Shown in pieces: positions 22,159 through 31,913 of a stretch of 64,000 nt of DNA. This DNA is from Trichomonas vaginalis G3. Lineage: Eukaryota; Parabasalia; Trichomonadida; Trichomonadidae. Numbering within the stretch: the stretch's first letter is position 1; every line of letters begins with the position of its first letter. A program made the translations under genes and the position numbers. Location of the stretch: contig NC_067205.1 of NCBI RefSeq assembly GCF_026262505.1, positions 1 to 64,000 on the forward strand. The letters run 5' to 3'. Under the pieces are notes generated by a model. The model worked only from the letters and a program-made list of their open reading frames with translations, searched no databases and was not told the origin of the DNA.

Positions 22159-23760
22159 GACCGACAAGAGTGTGTTATGCACTCTTACCGCTCTGCATAT
22201 ATCATTCCGGGAGAAATTGCCTGTGCATGTCTCCCAGAATGATAGAAAGTTCCGCATTCATAACTTGAACGCGGAACTTTGACCGACAAGAGTGTGTTAT
22301 GCACTCTTACCGCTCTGCATATATCATTCTGGGAGACATTGCCTGTGCATGTCTCCCAGAATGATAGAAAGTTCCGCATTCATAACTTGAACGCGGAACT
22401 TTGACCGACAAGAGTGTGTTATGCACTCTTACCGCTCTGCATATATCATTCCGGGAGAAATTGCCTGTGCATGTCTCCCAGAATGATAGAAAGTTCCGCA
22501 TTCATAACTTGAACGCGGAACTTTGACCGACAAGAGTGTGTTATGCACTCTTACCGCTCTGCATATATCATTCCGGGAGAAATTGCCTGTGCATGTCTCC
22601 CAGAATGATAGAAAGTTCCGCATTCATAACTTGAACGCGGAACTTTGACCGACAAGAGTGTGTTATGCACTCTTACCGCTCTGCATATATCATTCCGGGA
22701 GAAATTGCCTGTGCATGTCTCCCAGAATGATAGAAAGTTCCGCATTCATAACTTGAACGCGGAACTTTGACCGACAAGAGTGTGTTATGCACTCTTACGC
22801 TCTGCATATATCATTCCGGGAGAAATTGCCTGTGCATGTCTCCCAGAATGATAGAAAGTTCCGCATTCATAACTTGAACGCGGAACTTTGACCGACAAGA
22901 GTGTGTTATGCACTCTTACCGCTCTGCATATATCATTCCGGGAGAAATTGCCTGTGCATGTCTCCCAGAATGATAGAAAGTTCCGCATTCATAACTTGAA
23001 CGCGGAACTTTGACCGACAAGAGTGTGTTATGCACTCTTACCGCTCTGCATATATCATTCCGGGAGAAATTGCCTGTGCATGTCTCCCAGAATGATAGAA
23101 AGTTCCGCATTCATAACTTGAACGCGGAACTTTGACCGACAAGAGTGTGTTATGCACTCTTACCGCTCTGCATATATCATTCCGGGAGAAATTGCCTGTG
23201 CATGTCTCCCAGAATGATAGAAAGTTCCGCATTCATAACTTGAACGCGGAACTTTGACCGACAAGAGTGTGTTATGCACTCTTACCGCTCTGCATATATC
23301 ATTCCGGGAGAAATTGCCTGTGCATGTCTCCCAGAATGATAGAAAGTTCCGCATTCATAACTTGAACGCGGAACTTTGACCGACAAGAGTGTGTTATGCA
23401 CTCTTACCGCTCTGCATATATCATTCCGGGAGAAATTGCCTGTGCATGTCTCCCAGAATGATAGAAAGTTCCGCATTCATAACTTGAACGCGGAACTTTG
23501 ACCGACAAGAGTGTGTTATGCACTCTTACCGCTCTGCATATATCATTCCGGGAGAAATTGCCTGTGCATGTCTCCCAGAATGATAGAAAGTTCCGCATTC
23601 ATAACTTGAACGCGGAACTTTGACCGACAAGAGTGTGTTATGCACTCTTACCGCTCTGCATATATCATTCCGGGAGAAATTGCCTGTGCATGTCTCCCAG
23701 AATGATAGAAAGTTCCGCATTCATAACTTGAACGCGGAACTTTGACCGACAAGAGTGTGT
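22159..23760. repeat. 122-bp hairpin satellite, 13 tandem copies
   Basis: From gaccgacaagagtgtgt at 22159 the unit repeats every 122 bases to a partial copy at 23744; one copy near 22790 lacks a single base. Each unit holds three inverted repeats: aagagtg/cactctt, a ~14-17-bp atcattc..gggaga/tctcccagaatgat stem, and aagttccgc/gcggaactt. Copies are almost identical. The second copy has a fully paired 17-bp middle stem while the others carry two mismatches. Short minus-strand frames (MRNFLSFWETCTG...) recur only because the unit recurs. Confidence 0.95.
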
Positions 23761-23885
23761 GGATATATGATTTTGAGAGAGAATGATTTTGGATTTTTCA
23801 TATTTTAATATGGATGTGATTTGATCATATTGATAGTGTTGTATTATAGAGTATAATTGGGATGGAATTCTTTTTTATTTGTAAT
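23761..23885. other. Spacer between the two hairpin satellites
   Basis: About 125 bases of AT-rich sequence without homology to either array that I can see. Confidence 0.4.
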
Positions 23886-25006
23886 ACATCTCGACAGAGG
23901 CAACATTCGATATGAAAGTTTCCTCTGTCGAGAAACTTCCTCACACCTCAAGAGATGCGAGGAACTTTTGACAGGCAAAGTGCAATATTGATAGGTGATT
24001 GCACTTTGCCTGTCACATACATCTCGACAGAGGCAACATTCGATATGAAAGTTTCCTCTGTCGAGAAACTTCCTCACACCTCAAGAGATGCGAAGAACTT
24101 TTGACAGGCAAAGTGCAATATTGATAGGTGATTGCACTTTGCCTGTCACATACATCTCGACAGAGGCAACATTCGATATGAAAGTTTCCTCTGTCGAGAA
24201 ACTTCCTCACACCTCAAGAGATGCGAAGAACTTTTGACAGGCAAAGTGCAATATTGATAGGTGATTGCACTTTGCCTGTCACATACATCTCGACAGAGGC
24301 AACATTCGATATGAAAGTTTCCTCTGTCGAGAAACTTCCTCACACCTCAAGAGATGCGAAGAACTTTTGACAGGCAAAGTGCAATATTGATAGGTGATTG
24401 CACTTTGCCTGTCACATACATCTCGACAGAGGCAACATTCGATATGAAAGTTTCCTCTGTCGAGAAACTTCCTCACACCTCAAGAGATGCGAAGAACTTT
24501 TGACAGGCAAAGTGCAATATTGATAGGTGATTGCACTTTGCCTGTCACATACATCTCGACAGAGGCAACATTCGATATGAAAGTTTCCTCTGTCGAGAAA
24601 CTTCCTCACACCTCAAGAGATGCGAAGAACTTTTGACAGGCAAAGTGCAATATTGATAGGTGATTGCACTTTGCCTGTCACATACATCTCGACAGAGGCA
24701 ACATTCGATATGAAAGTTTCCTCTGTCGAGAAACTTCCTCACACCTCAAGAGATGCGAAGAACTTTTGACAGGCAAAGTGCAATATTGATAGGTGATTGC
24801 ACTTTGCCTGTCACATACATCTCGACAGAGGCAACATTCGATATGAAAGTTTCCTCTGTCGAGAAACTTCCTCACACCTCAAGAGATGCGAAGAACTTTT
24901 GACAGGCAAAGTGCAATATTGATAGGTGATTGCACTTTGCCTGTCACATACATCTCGACAGAGGCAACATTCGATATGAAAGTTTCCTCTGTCGAGAAAC
25001 TTCCTC
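23886..25006. repeat. 133-bp hairpin satellite, 8 full copies plus a partial
   Basis: The landmark ctcgacagagg recurs exactly every 133 bases from 23890 to 24954. Each unit has three hairpins: ctcgacagagg/cctctgtcgag (11 bp), an aacttcctc/gaggaactt stem, and gacaggcaaagtgcaat/attgcactttgcctgtc (17 bp, perfect). The first copy reads gcgagg in the middle stem where all later copies read gcgaag, weakening the pairing. Not coding. Confidence 0.95.
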
Positions 25007-25049
25007 GAAACTCAAATTTTTCTTTAGAACTACAATATCTTAACAATTA

Positions 25050-25947
25050 GCTCATCAAAACACAACCTATAAACTTTAATAATATCGATGGAAATATAAT
25101 TTTCTTAAGATATCAACAAGCGGATAAACAAACACTGAAATCGGAAGCAAACTATGTTTCTTTCTTCGATTCGAAACAATGTATAAACTTTTTAAGTTTA
25201 TTTAACCAACATAAGTTTGAAACAAAGCAAAGTAATGTTACAAAATCAGAGTTTAATTCAATTATTTCAGCATTTGCACCAGTTTCTACTTCATATTGTA
25301 TATTTTTGGATAACATAGCTAATATAATTTTCAAAATAGAAGGAAATAGTGAATTTTCACAATCTCAAATAGTAAAAAATACATGTCACTCAGTTGTTGC
25401 TGCAGGAAATCCTGCTTTAGTCAAATTTAATGAATGTTCAATCTCAGGAAAAAACAACTATTTTGCCATCATTGAAGGATCAAAAGTATTAACATTGAGT
25501 GGAAGGGTTTATAAAGATAACACTGTTAGTACTGCTTGCAGTTCTACGGTACAAAATTCCATAACATTTTTACAAACTGCAAACATAGAAGTTCCAAGTG
25601 TTCTAGATTGGTGTCCAGTCATTCTAGCGATAAGTAATGAATGTCCTGGTTTGATACCGAATCCAACTCCCTTCGAAACGGTATATATAACACCATTCAT
25701 TACTCCTGGAAAAACATTTCATGCTACACCTGCACGAACCAATCATCAAACACCCATAAAAACTAATCAATATACACCAGCAATAACAAATCATCAAACG
25801 CCAGTAAAAACTAACCATTATACGCCAGCAAAAACTAATCATCAAACACCAGTAAGAACCTTTGCACCAACAAGTGTCGTAAGTCCAACTGCAACTTTCA
25901 AACTTTATAGAAGAGAAAATAAAAGAAGAAACATTCCTCCCTACTAA
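25050..25947 (+). pseudogene. C-terminal part of a secreted Thr/Pro-repeat surface protein, 5' truncated
   Basis: A frame is open from 25050 to TAA 25945-25947 (~298 codons) but has no ATG at its beginning and starts only ~45 bases after the 133-bp satellite. The first ~200 residues look like an extracellular beta-rich domain with Asn/Ser and scattered Cys. Then comes a TP-repeat stalk of alternating TNHQTP / TNQYTP / TNHYTP units, then a basic tail (YRRENKRRNIPP). Similar Thr/Pro stalks occur on the GP63-like gene in this window. The truncation point suggests the satellite replaced the 5' end. No membrane anchor is visible. Confidence 0.55.
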
Positions 25948-26553
25948 GATCCATGTAAGATTATATTATATATTTCACTCCTGATTAAAATTTATTCATT
26001 TTTGAGAAATTTTCTGACTCTTTATTGATAGGAAATAATCTCATATCAAAACTAAAGAGGATGTTTTATTGTCGTCTGGAAAAGTGACAAAATTATCATT
26101 GTCGTCTAAAAAAGAGATTTTACAAGCATGTTTTGGTACCTAAATAAAGGAAGAACATCAATCCCATCTATGTATATAGTGTGCAAACACGCATGATATA
26201 TGGAGTAGCTCTTTATCTGGCAAAAATCCTATTATTTGAAAATTCGCATTGTCGTCTAAAACCGCCAGACGACAATAATAATACCTCAAAACTAAAGAAG
26301 GAATGTGTGTGAATTTAAATAACAATTTACTTTTCCTATTTTGGATAACAGACAAAGTTGTTATCATAAAAATCTGTATTGCTTTTGAATATTTAGTTGA
26401 AATATTAAAATATTTTATAAAAAAATACTATGGAAGAAGCAAGTTTTGACTTACAAAGTGTAATTATGAATGGAACCATGGTGGATGATGTAAATCAGAT
26501 TAATTCAATAAAAAAAATTCAAATTTTTACATAAAAAAAATAACAAACAATTT
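25948..26553. other. Intergenic with a small inverted-repeat element
   Basis: Apart from the 26068-26276 element, nothing recognised. The direct repeat tcaaaactaaagaggatg / tcaaaactaaagaaggaatg occurs at about 26045 and 26287, flanking that element. Confidence 0.4.
26068..26276. mobile_element. Possible 209-bp MITE with attgtcgtctgg terminal repeats
   Basis: The 12-bp attgtcgtctgg at 26068-26079 is matched by its exact reverse complement ccagacgacaat at 26265-26276. Two further direct copies of attgtcgtctaaa lie just inside (26098 and 26248). An approximate 16-base direct repeat (tcaaaactaaaga...) lies outside both ends. No coding capacity. Small size and inverted ends suggest a miniature element, but the superfamily is unknown. 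Confidence 0.45.
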
Positions 26554-27795
26554 TTATTTAAGTACAAATGGGTTATCATCACTTACAACATATTCAGGGC
26601 TAGAGTAAACATCAAGATCCATATCAGAAAAATCTGAATTTGAACCAACCGCAGAGACTTTATGAGATTTGATTCTATGGAAAGTCCTCACAATATTTAT
26701 GACTGTCAGAACGACTACAACAACAATTACACCTGTACCGGCAGTAACATTAATTATTTTTGTCACTTTTGGAACATTTGTTTTTATATATTTTGTCTGA
26801 ATCGGTGGATGCGTTTCATGTATTTCTGGAACGTCATTGCCGCGGACGATTACGTTCGGTGGGTCGTTCCATCCTCCATCCCACGTTTCATCTGGAGTCA
26901 TAAATGGTGTCGAATCGAACATTCTTGGTTGTGGAGTCGCAACCGATATTTCGCTACTTGGTTCTTCTGTTGCAGATGATGATTCGCTTGACGAAGAAGG
27001 TATTGGATCTTCATCATTATCTCCATCATCTACTTCTTCTTCTTCTTCTTCGTCAGGTTCTGTAGCTAACGATGGTATATTTGTATCAATTATCTCGAAA
27101 TCATCCTTAATTGTATCTGATGCATCTGTTAACTCTAAAGAAATATCTCGAATTCCGGCTGTGTTAGAAAGAGAAAAAGCTAAGTATACCGGTATTCTGC
27201 CTGATACAATATTTACTGTTTTTCCTGTTTGGATTCTAGAGAAGTACCAATCTGAGGATTTGTATTTCATCACGTCTTTCATTGGAAGCGTGTTCTGAAT
27301 GGTAGCTTTACCTCTTTGTTGCATGAATATAACGCAAAAATTTGTTGGTGGTTAAGCGAATGGCTCGGTTTGATAATCAATATAATTAAAAGTTGTTCGA
27401 GATGTAATTATTGTTCCATTTGGGCAATCTCTTTTCGAAACTTTCCCACCACGGGCAACTACTGTCCTGTTTGCTGGAGGTTTGACATAAACTGAAAGAG
27501 AAGAAGCTGATTTCCATAATTTTGTTTTTTCTTCGTTAGTCGCTAATGTCCATGTATCTGGTGAAGAAGATCTTCTATAAGATTTGTATGCATATCACAC
27601 TTCATCATCGTCCGTTAAATCAAAAAAATATAAAAATGTTGCTGGATTTCCTCTTCCGCTGTAAACATAAAAAACGCAAGGATTTTCAGGGCCACATTGT
27701 AATGATTCTTCATGAATATCAACGTTAAATCTTTTGTAAATTATGAAGATTGAGAAAAATATCGCAAGCATTTTATGAATATGAGAAAATGTCAC
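26554..27795 (-). pseudogene. Type I membrane protein with acidic Ser/Glu-rich region; two in-frame stops
   Basis: One uninterrupted frame of 414 codons runs from ATG 27795 to TAA 26554-26556, except for TGA at 27595-27597 and TAA at 27352-27354. It has an N-terminal signal-like segment (MLAIFFSIFIIY), an ectodomain with CGPENPC, a Glu-rich stretch and Ser-rich stretch around residues 240-275, a membrane segment near residues 345-367 (GVIVVVVVLTVINIV) and a short cytoplasmic tail. Family unknown; the layout is typical of trichomonad surface proteins. With two stops but no frameshift it looks like a recently silenced gene. Confidence 0.6.
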
Positions 27796-28727
27796 AAAAT
27801 GAAATTTTATATAATTATTTTATTATAGGATGTATGCTGGGTAAAAGTAGATCGCTTGTCAACATTTTCAGTTATATTCAAAAAATAAAGTTGTCAAAAA
27901 ATTCATGATGAAAGATCATTTATTGAAGATAAGCTACCAAGCTATGTTTCGATAATGACAACTATCAGTAATTGAAAATTTTGTAAGTACCGATTAGGAA
28001 TGTATCGAATAAATTATTCTGTATCTATTGGGTAATGATATTTTCTAATTTAGATTTCCTGAATTTTGTATGTCAGACACTGAATTAAATTTGAGAGCAT
28101 TCAAAATTGTTTAGAAATTTTTCCGTCCATACAGTGGGGAATTTTAAAAATATTTCGATGATTTGTATGAGCTTGGTATATTTTATTGCATTACTGTGCA
28201 TTTAATGGTAAAATAGCAATGTAATTAATCTAAATAAAGTTTAAAGTTCTATTTAAACAATAAATCTATATCAATCTATTAATACCATGAGACCGGATTG
28301 TGGTCGTCATTGATCTGTTATTTCAATTATTTGAAACAATCGATAAATTCTTTTTAAGTGTCAAAAATTAAATAAAATATATGTACTCCAATATATCTCC
28401 TAAAACATGATTAAATTAGCGAGTTTGATTTTCATTTTTCAACTCCGAAAATTTGCAAAAATCAAAAATATCAATCATTTTTGTATTTTTGTCATGTATT
28501 TTTTATAGTTTTTAATTTTTTTGGGATTTCATGAGCGTTCCAATACAATCATTTTTCATTGTAAAATTTGATTCATCTCCATTTTTCAATTGAAATGCGA
28601 TTTTTGATACAAATCAAATAAAATATTAACAGTTCTTAAATATTTATATTGATATACTCCTGGTTCAACACAAAGGTATAAAAAACAACAAACATGTTAT
28701 CAAGAAACAAACAAACATTTATTACAA
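27796..28727. other. Intergenic AT-rich, nothing recognised
   Basis: About 930 bases without a gene. The left end presumably holds promoter sequence for the 26.5-27.8 kb gene (TTTTGTGACATTTTC just before its ATG on the minus strand). Confidence 0.4.
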
Positions 28728-29909
28728 CTAAATCTGACTATTTCTCCTTTGTAGAACAATAGCAGATGTAAATTGAGGTACTGCAGGGCTGCTAATAACA
28801 AATTTCTTTCGTACCATTAAGAGATTTGAACCGTAAGAATGAGCATTCGTTAAGTTTGGTATTGCTGACGTAGATGATCGTCGTGAAACAGCAGTTGGCA
28901 TCTGCAGAGGTGGGAAATTCTCTTCAATAATTTCTTCTTCAAAAATATCATTTTCTTTCAAATGAATTTTTGCAAATATAGCATTCTGTCGTTGGACAGT
29001 ATGTAAAGGATCAAGGAAGCCTCTGTTAATGGTCATATCCTTCAAAACAAGATATCCACATAAATTTCCGGTAGGAAGGTAATTGGAGCTTGAGAATACC
29101 GTAATTACCTTATTATTATGCGTAGCTTCAACTCCTTTTGTAACACATTGATGGCCTCTGATGATTAACTTGTATTTAAGCCTTTTCAGGGTTTCTTCGG
29201 AGTTCTTTGGACTCCATATTACTCCACAACCTCTATCGTTCTTATCGTAATCATCAACTGACTCAGATGGGTCGGACCACAAAATATCAGTAACCAAAGG
29301 AGTTATTTCTTTCATTGGGAATTTGATAGCTTTAATGGGATCCAAGCTTGTCAATAATGGCGATATTCCCCCATGTAAACATAGTAATTGCATAGCAATA
29401 ATGGCAATTAGAGGTAAGTATCCAAAAGCATCATTAAACTCTTGCCATAGTGTATCATTTCCATATACATCAACAATATTTTGCTTGAAGCCATACATTG
29501 CGTTGATATTGGAAAGTTCGTGATTTCCTCTTAGAAGGAAAACGTTTTCAGGAAAAAGGATTCTCAAAGCGAATACTAAAATGACAACTTCCAATGAAAA
29601 CTCGCCTCTATCAACATAGTCTCCAAGGAAGAGATAATTAGTTTCAGGGGGAAGTCCATTTTTGATAAGTATTCTGAGCAAATCATGCAAGTTTCCGTGC
29701 AAATCTCCAATAATTATAACCTTTGGAGGCGCAACAATTATTGGATGCATGAATTTTTGAGTTTCAATGAATTCTGTAATAAGGTCGTGTATTAGGTCTG
29801 ATTTAAATATTGGGATAGCAACAGAAGAGCCTACTGTTCCGATTTCATCAATATGCTTATTTAGGAAAAGCTTAAATGTGTTGTAGATAATATCGGCTGC
29901 TTTCATCAC
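28728..29909 (-). CDS. PPP-family serine/threonine phosphatase (PP1/PP2A-like)
   Basis: Intact 393-residue protein. The metallophosphatase motifs are all present: GDLHG (68-72), GDYVDRG (96-102), GNHE (128-131), then LHGG, a WSDPSE block, RGHQ and FSSSNY. These supply the two-metal centre and phosphate-binding Arg/His residues. The core ends near residue 305; a ~85-residue Ser-rich C-terminal tail (RRSSTSAIP) is specific to this protein and could be regulatory. It acts on phosphoserine/threonine proteins, probably in the cytosol; PP1 versus PP2A/PP5-type assignment is not clear by eye. The start is taken at the tandem MM. A TGTCACTTTT initiator-like motif lies ~105 bases upstream on the same strand. 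Confidence 0.92.
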   Translation of the reverse strand: MMKAADIIYNTFKLFLNKHIDEIGTVGSSVAIPIFKSDLIHDLITEFIETQKFMHPIIVAPPKVIIIGDLHGNLHDLLRILIKNGLPPETNYLFLGDYVDRGEFSLEVVILVFALRILFPENVFLLRGNHELSNINAMYGFKQNIVDVYGNDTLWQEFNDAFGYLPLIAIIAMQLLCLHGGISPLLTSLDPIKAIKFPMKEITPLVTDILWSDPSESVDDYDKNDRGCGVIWSPKNSEETLKRLKYKLIIRGHQCVTKGVEATHNNKVITVFSSSNYLPTGNLCGYLVLKDMTINRGFLDPLHTVQRQNAIFAKIHLKENDIFEEEIIEENFPPLQMPTAVSRRSSTSAIPNLTNAHSYGSNLLMVRKKFVISSPAVPQFTSAIVLQRRNSQI

Positions 29910-31090
29910 TATATTATTGTAAACTTATCAAAAGTTTATGACGTTTTAAATATTTCATGTATGATATATAATTAATAAATTTATAAGTTTTGATCCATTA
30001 TTTTTGTGTTCCTCTTAAAAGTGACAATAATTTAAATTGAAATGATTGAATGCAAATTATTGATTTTTACTATTGAAATTAACAAATAATAACATTAGTT
30101 AATTTTACAGTCTTTTTATTTTAATTCAATAAAACATATTGAATTCCAAAAAATATATATTTATGCTTGATTTATAATGTTCAATTAAATTTGTTCTTTT
30201 GATAATCTACAGATTTAAATTCAATTCCTCTATTATGCATTCAAATTTTAATGAAAAAATTTGATTGACCAATTATTGATATTGGATTATAAATTATTAA
30301 CCACATATTTTCTTGAGTTTTAGAAAAATCAGCTATTTAGACACAAATTAAATATTTTAATCATATATCAAAATAAAATGATATAAATATTGATATTTTG
30401 TTTATAGGAACCAAAAATTTTAGCTTGAAAAATTATTTTTTTTTGATTATGATAAATTGACTTCACACAGTTGTTTTAATGATTTGAATAATTTTCTGAT
30501 GCTAATCAGCTTGGTGATTCTACGTTGTAACGTTGTTTAATATAAAAATCGATTTTCAGCTCCAATCATAACAAAAACAAAATATATTGATGCATATCAT
30601 CCACAAAATAATTATTTTCATATATGATATAAATTTGCTTTTTATCAGGAAATTCTCTGGAAATTGTGGGACATGAGCGGACATTTTCATATAAAATTAT
30701 CATAAAAAGTGTAGTTTCATATTAGATAATTGAAAATTACACAATTGTGAATAAATTAATCCTTTGCAACACAAAAAAACGAAAGTATTTTAAAAATTTA
30801 CGATAAAATATCAATGCGAGTATCAAATTTGTTTCTCAAGTCCCTACGATAACCAGATCCTCATGGAGAATTTTATCCATTTTGTCACTTTTATGAAAAT
30901 TTTTCTTGCAAAATATATCTCATTAATATTGTGCGATTAATTATCCGTTTTTAATAATCGGAATCTATTCAAAACAAAAACGATAAAAATCTTTAAATAA
31001 ATAATTACTCAGCAACTACATTATAAATAAGGTGAAAATCTTTCGGAAAAAATTGAATACTCTAATCTGGCAAACTGCCACAAGTAAATT
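29910..31090. other. Intergenic AT-rich, nothing recognised
   Basis: About 1.2 kb between a minus-strand phosphatase and a plus-strand saposin gene, so a divergent promoter region. Motifs TGTCACTTTT (near 30018, minus-strand sense) and TTTGTCACTTTTA (near 30890, plus-strand sense) fit initiator-type sequences but lie far from the starts. Confidence 0.4.
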
Positions 31091-31091
31091 T

Positions 31092-31097
31092 TCAATG
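31092..31097 (+). promoter_or_regulatory. TCA-ATG initiator junction (saposin gene)
   Basis: TTTTCA immediately precedes ATG 31095. It supports this start over an in-frame ATG 63 bases upstream, whose product would bury the signal peptide. Confidence 0.4.
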
Positions 31098-31490
31098 CTC
31101 GCATTCTTATTTGCTAGCGCTGTTTCCTTCAAGGGCGAGTGCCAAGTTTGCAAATTCGCTGCTGAAATCGCAAAGGATCTCCTCTTAAAGGAGTACGAAA
31201 AGGCTGAAATCCCACAGCTTATCGAGAAGGAATGCAAGAAGCTCCCAGCTGCTTTCCAGTCCATCTGCACACAATTAGCTATGATCCCAATCGAAGAAAT
31301 CGTCAAACTTGCCGAGAAAACAACACCAACCGAGATTTGCGAGAAGGTCAAACTTTGCCGCAAGGTTCGTGTTAACGCCCGCAACTCATTACCACGTGCT
31401 GTCTACAGCGCTCCAGTCGCCAACGGAAGACCAGCTTTCTCAACAGAGACAAACCCACAATGGCAAGTTTCCTGGGAAGAAGCTATCTAA
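31095..31490 (+). CDS. Secreted saposin-like (SapB) pore-forming-type protein
   Basis: 131 residues from ATG 31095. A short signal peptide (MLAFLFASAVSFKGE) is followed by a single SapB domain with the six-Cys pattern CQVC...C...C...C...C, ending KVKLC near residue 95, then a ~35-residue Pro/Asn-rich tail. SapB proteins bind and disturb membranes; trichomonad and amoebic members are secreted or lysosomal pore-forming effectors. The codon choice is more GC-rich at third positions than in the neighbouring surface genes, as expected for a highly expressed gene. A longer frame begins at 31032, but the internal ATG fits both the signal peptide and the initiator. Confidence 0.85.
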   Translation: MLAFLFASAVSFKGECQVCKFAAEIAKDLLLKEYEKAEIPQLIEKECKKLPAAFQSICTQLAMIPIEEIVKLAEKTTPTEICEKVKLCRKVRVNARNSLPRAVYSAPVANGRPAFSTETNPQWQVSWEEAI

Positions 31491-31913
31491 ATCCGACTTT
31501 TTTAAAAGTTAAATAGCTGAATTTTCTGATTGTGGGAAAATTCTATTAAAATATTACTAATTTTAACAAATAAGTATCTTTTAATCCTAACCATTCTTTC
31601 AATATAATATTTATATCAACAATACATCCTTCTGATCAGTGCGTGATTAGTCAACTTTCCAATTTTAATCTAATTTATTGTTGGTGAGTTTAACGTTGTA
31701 TTGAACCCTGAATGATATTAGCACTTTATATTATCACATCTCTGTGAATGATCTATTTCAAAAAAGCTCTAAGAATTTGAGATTTAATAATCCTCTTGCC
31801 ATTCTTTTACTTATGGGAATATCGATAAAAACTCAAACTTTTCAAAAACAAACTCTTAAATGATATTAGTGGGTAAAAATTTTACATTATCAGTAAAATA
31901 CAACAGTAGATAG
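31491..31913. other. Intergenic, nothing recognised
   Basis: AT-rich 420-base spacer without gene or repeat. Confidence 0.4.

Noticed and set aside
22185..24875. Repeated 64-65-residue minus-strand peptides in the 122- and 133-bp arrays
   Set aside because: Each is just one satellite unit read in one frame, and the hairpin structure explains the sequence better.
22159..25006. CRISPR array
   Set aside because: Regular spacing and palindromes are suggestive, but entire 122/133-bp units are identical with no variable spacers, no cas genes, and the genome is eukaryotic.
26662..27298. Plus-strand Ser-rich frame of 153 residues
   Set aside because: Exact shadow of the Glu/Ser-rich part of the minus-strand membrane-protein gene.
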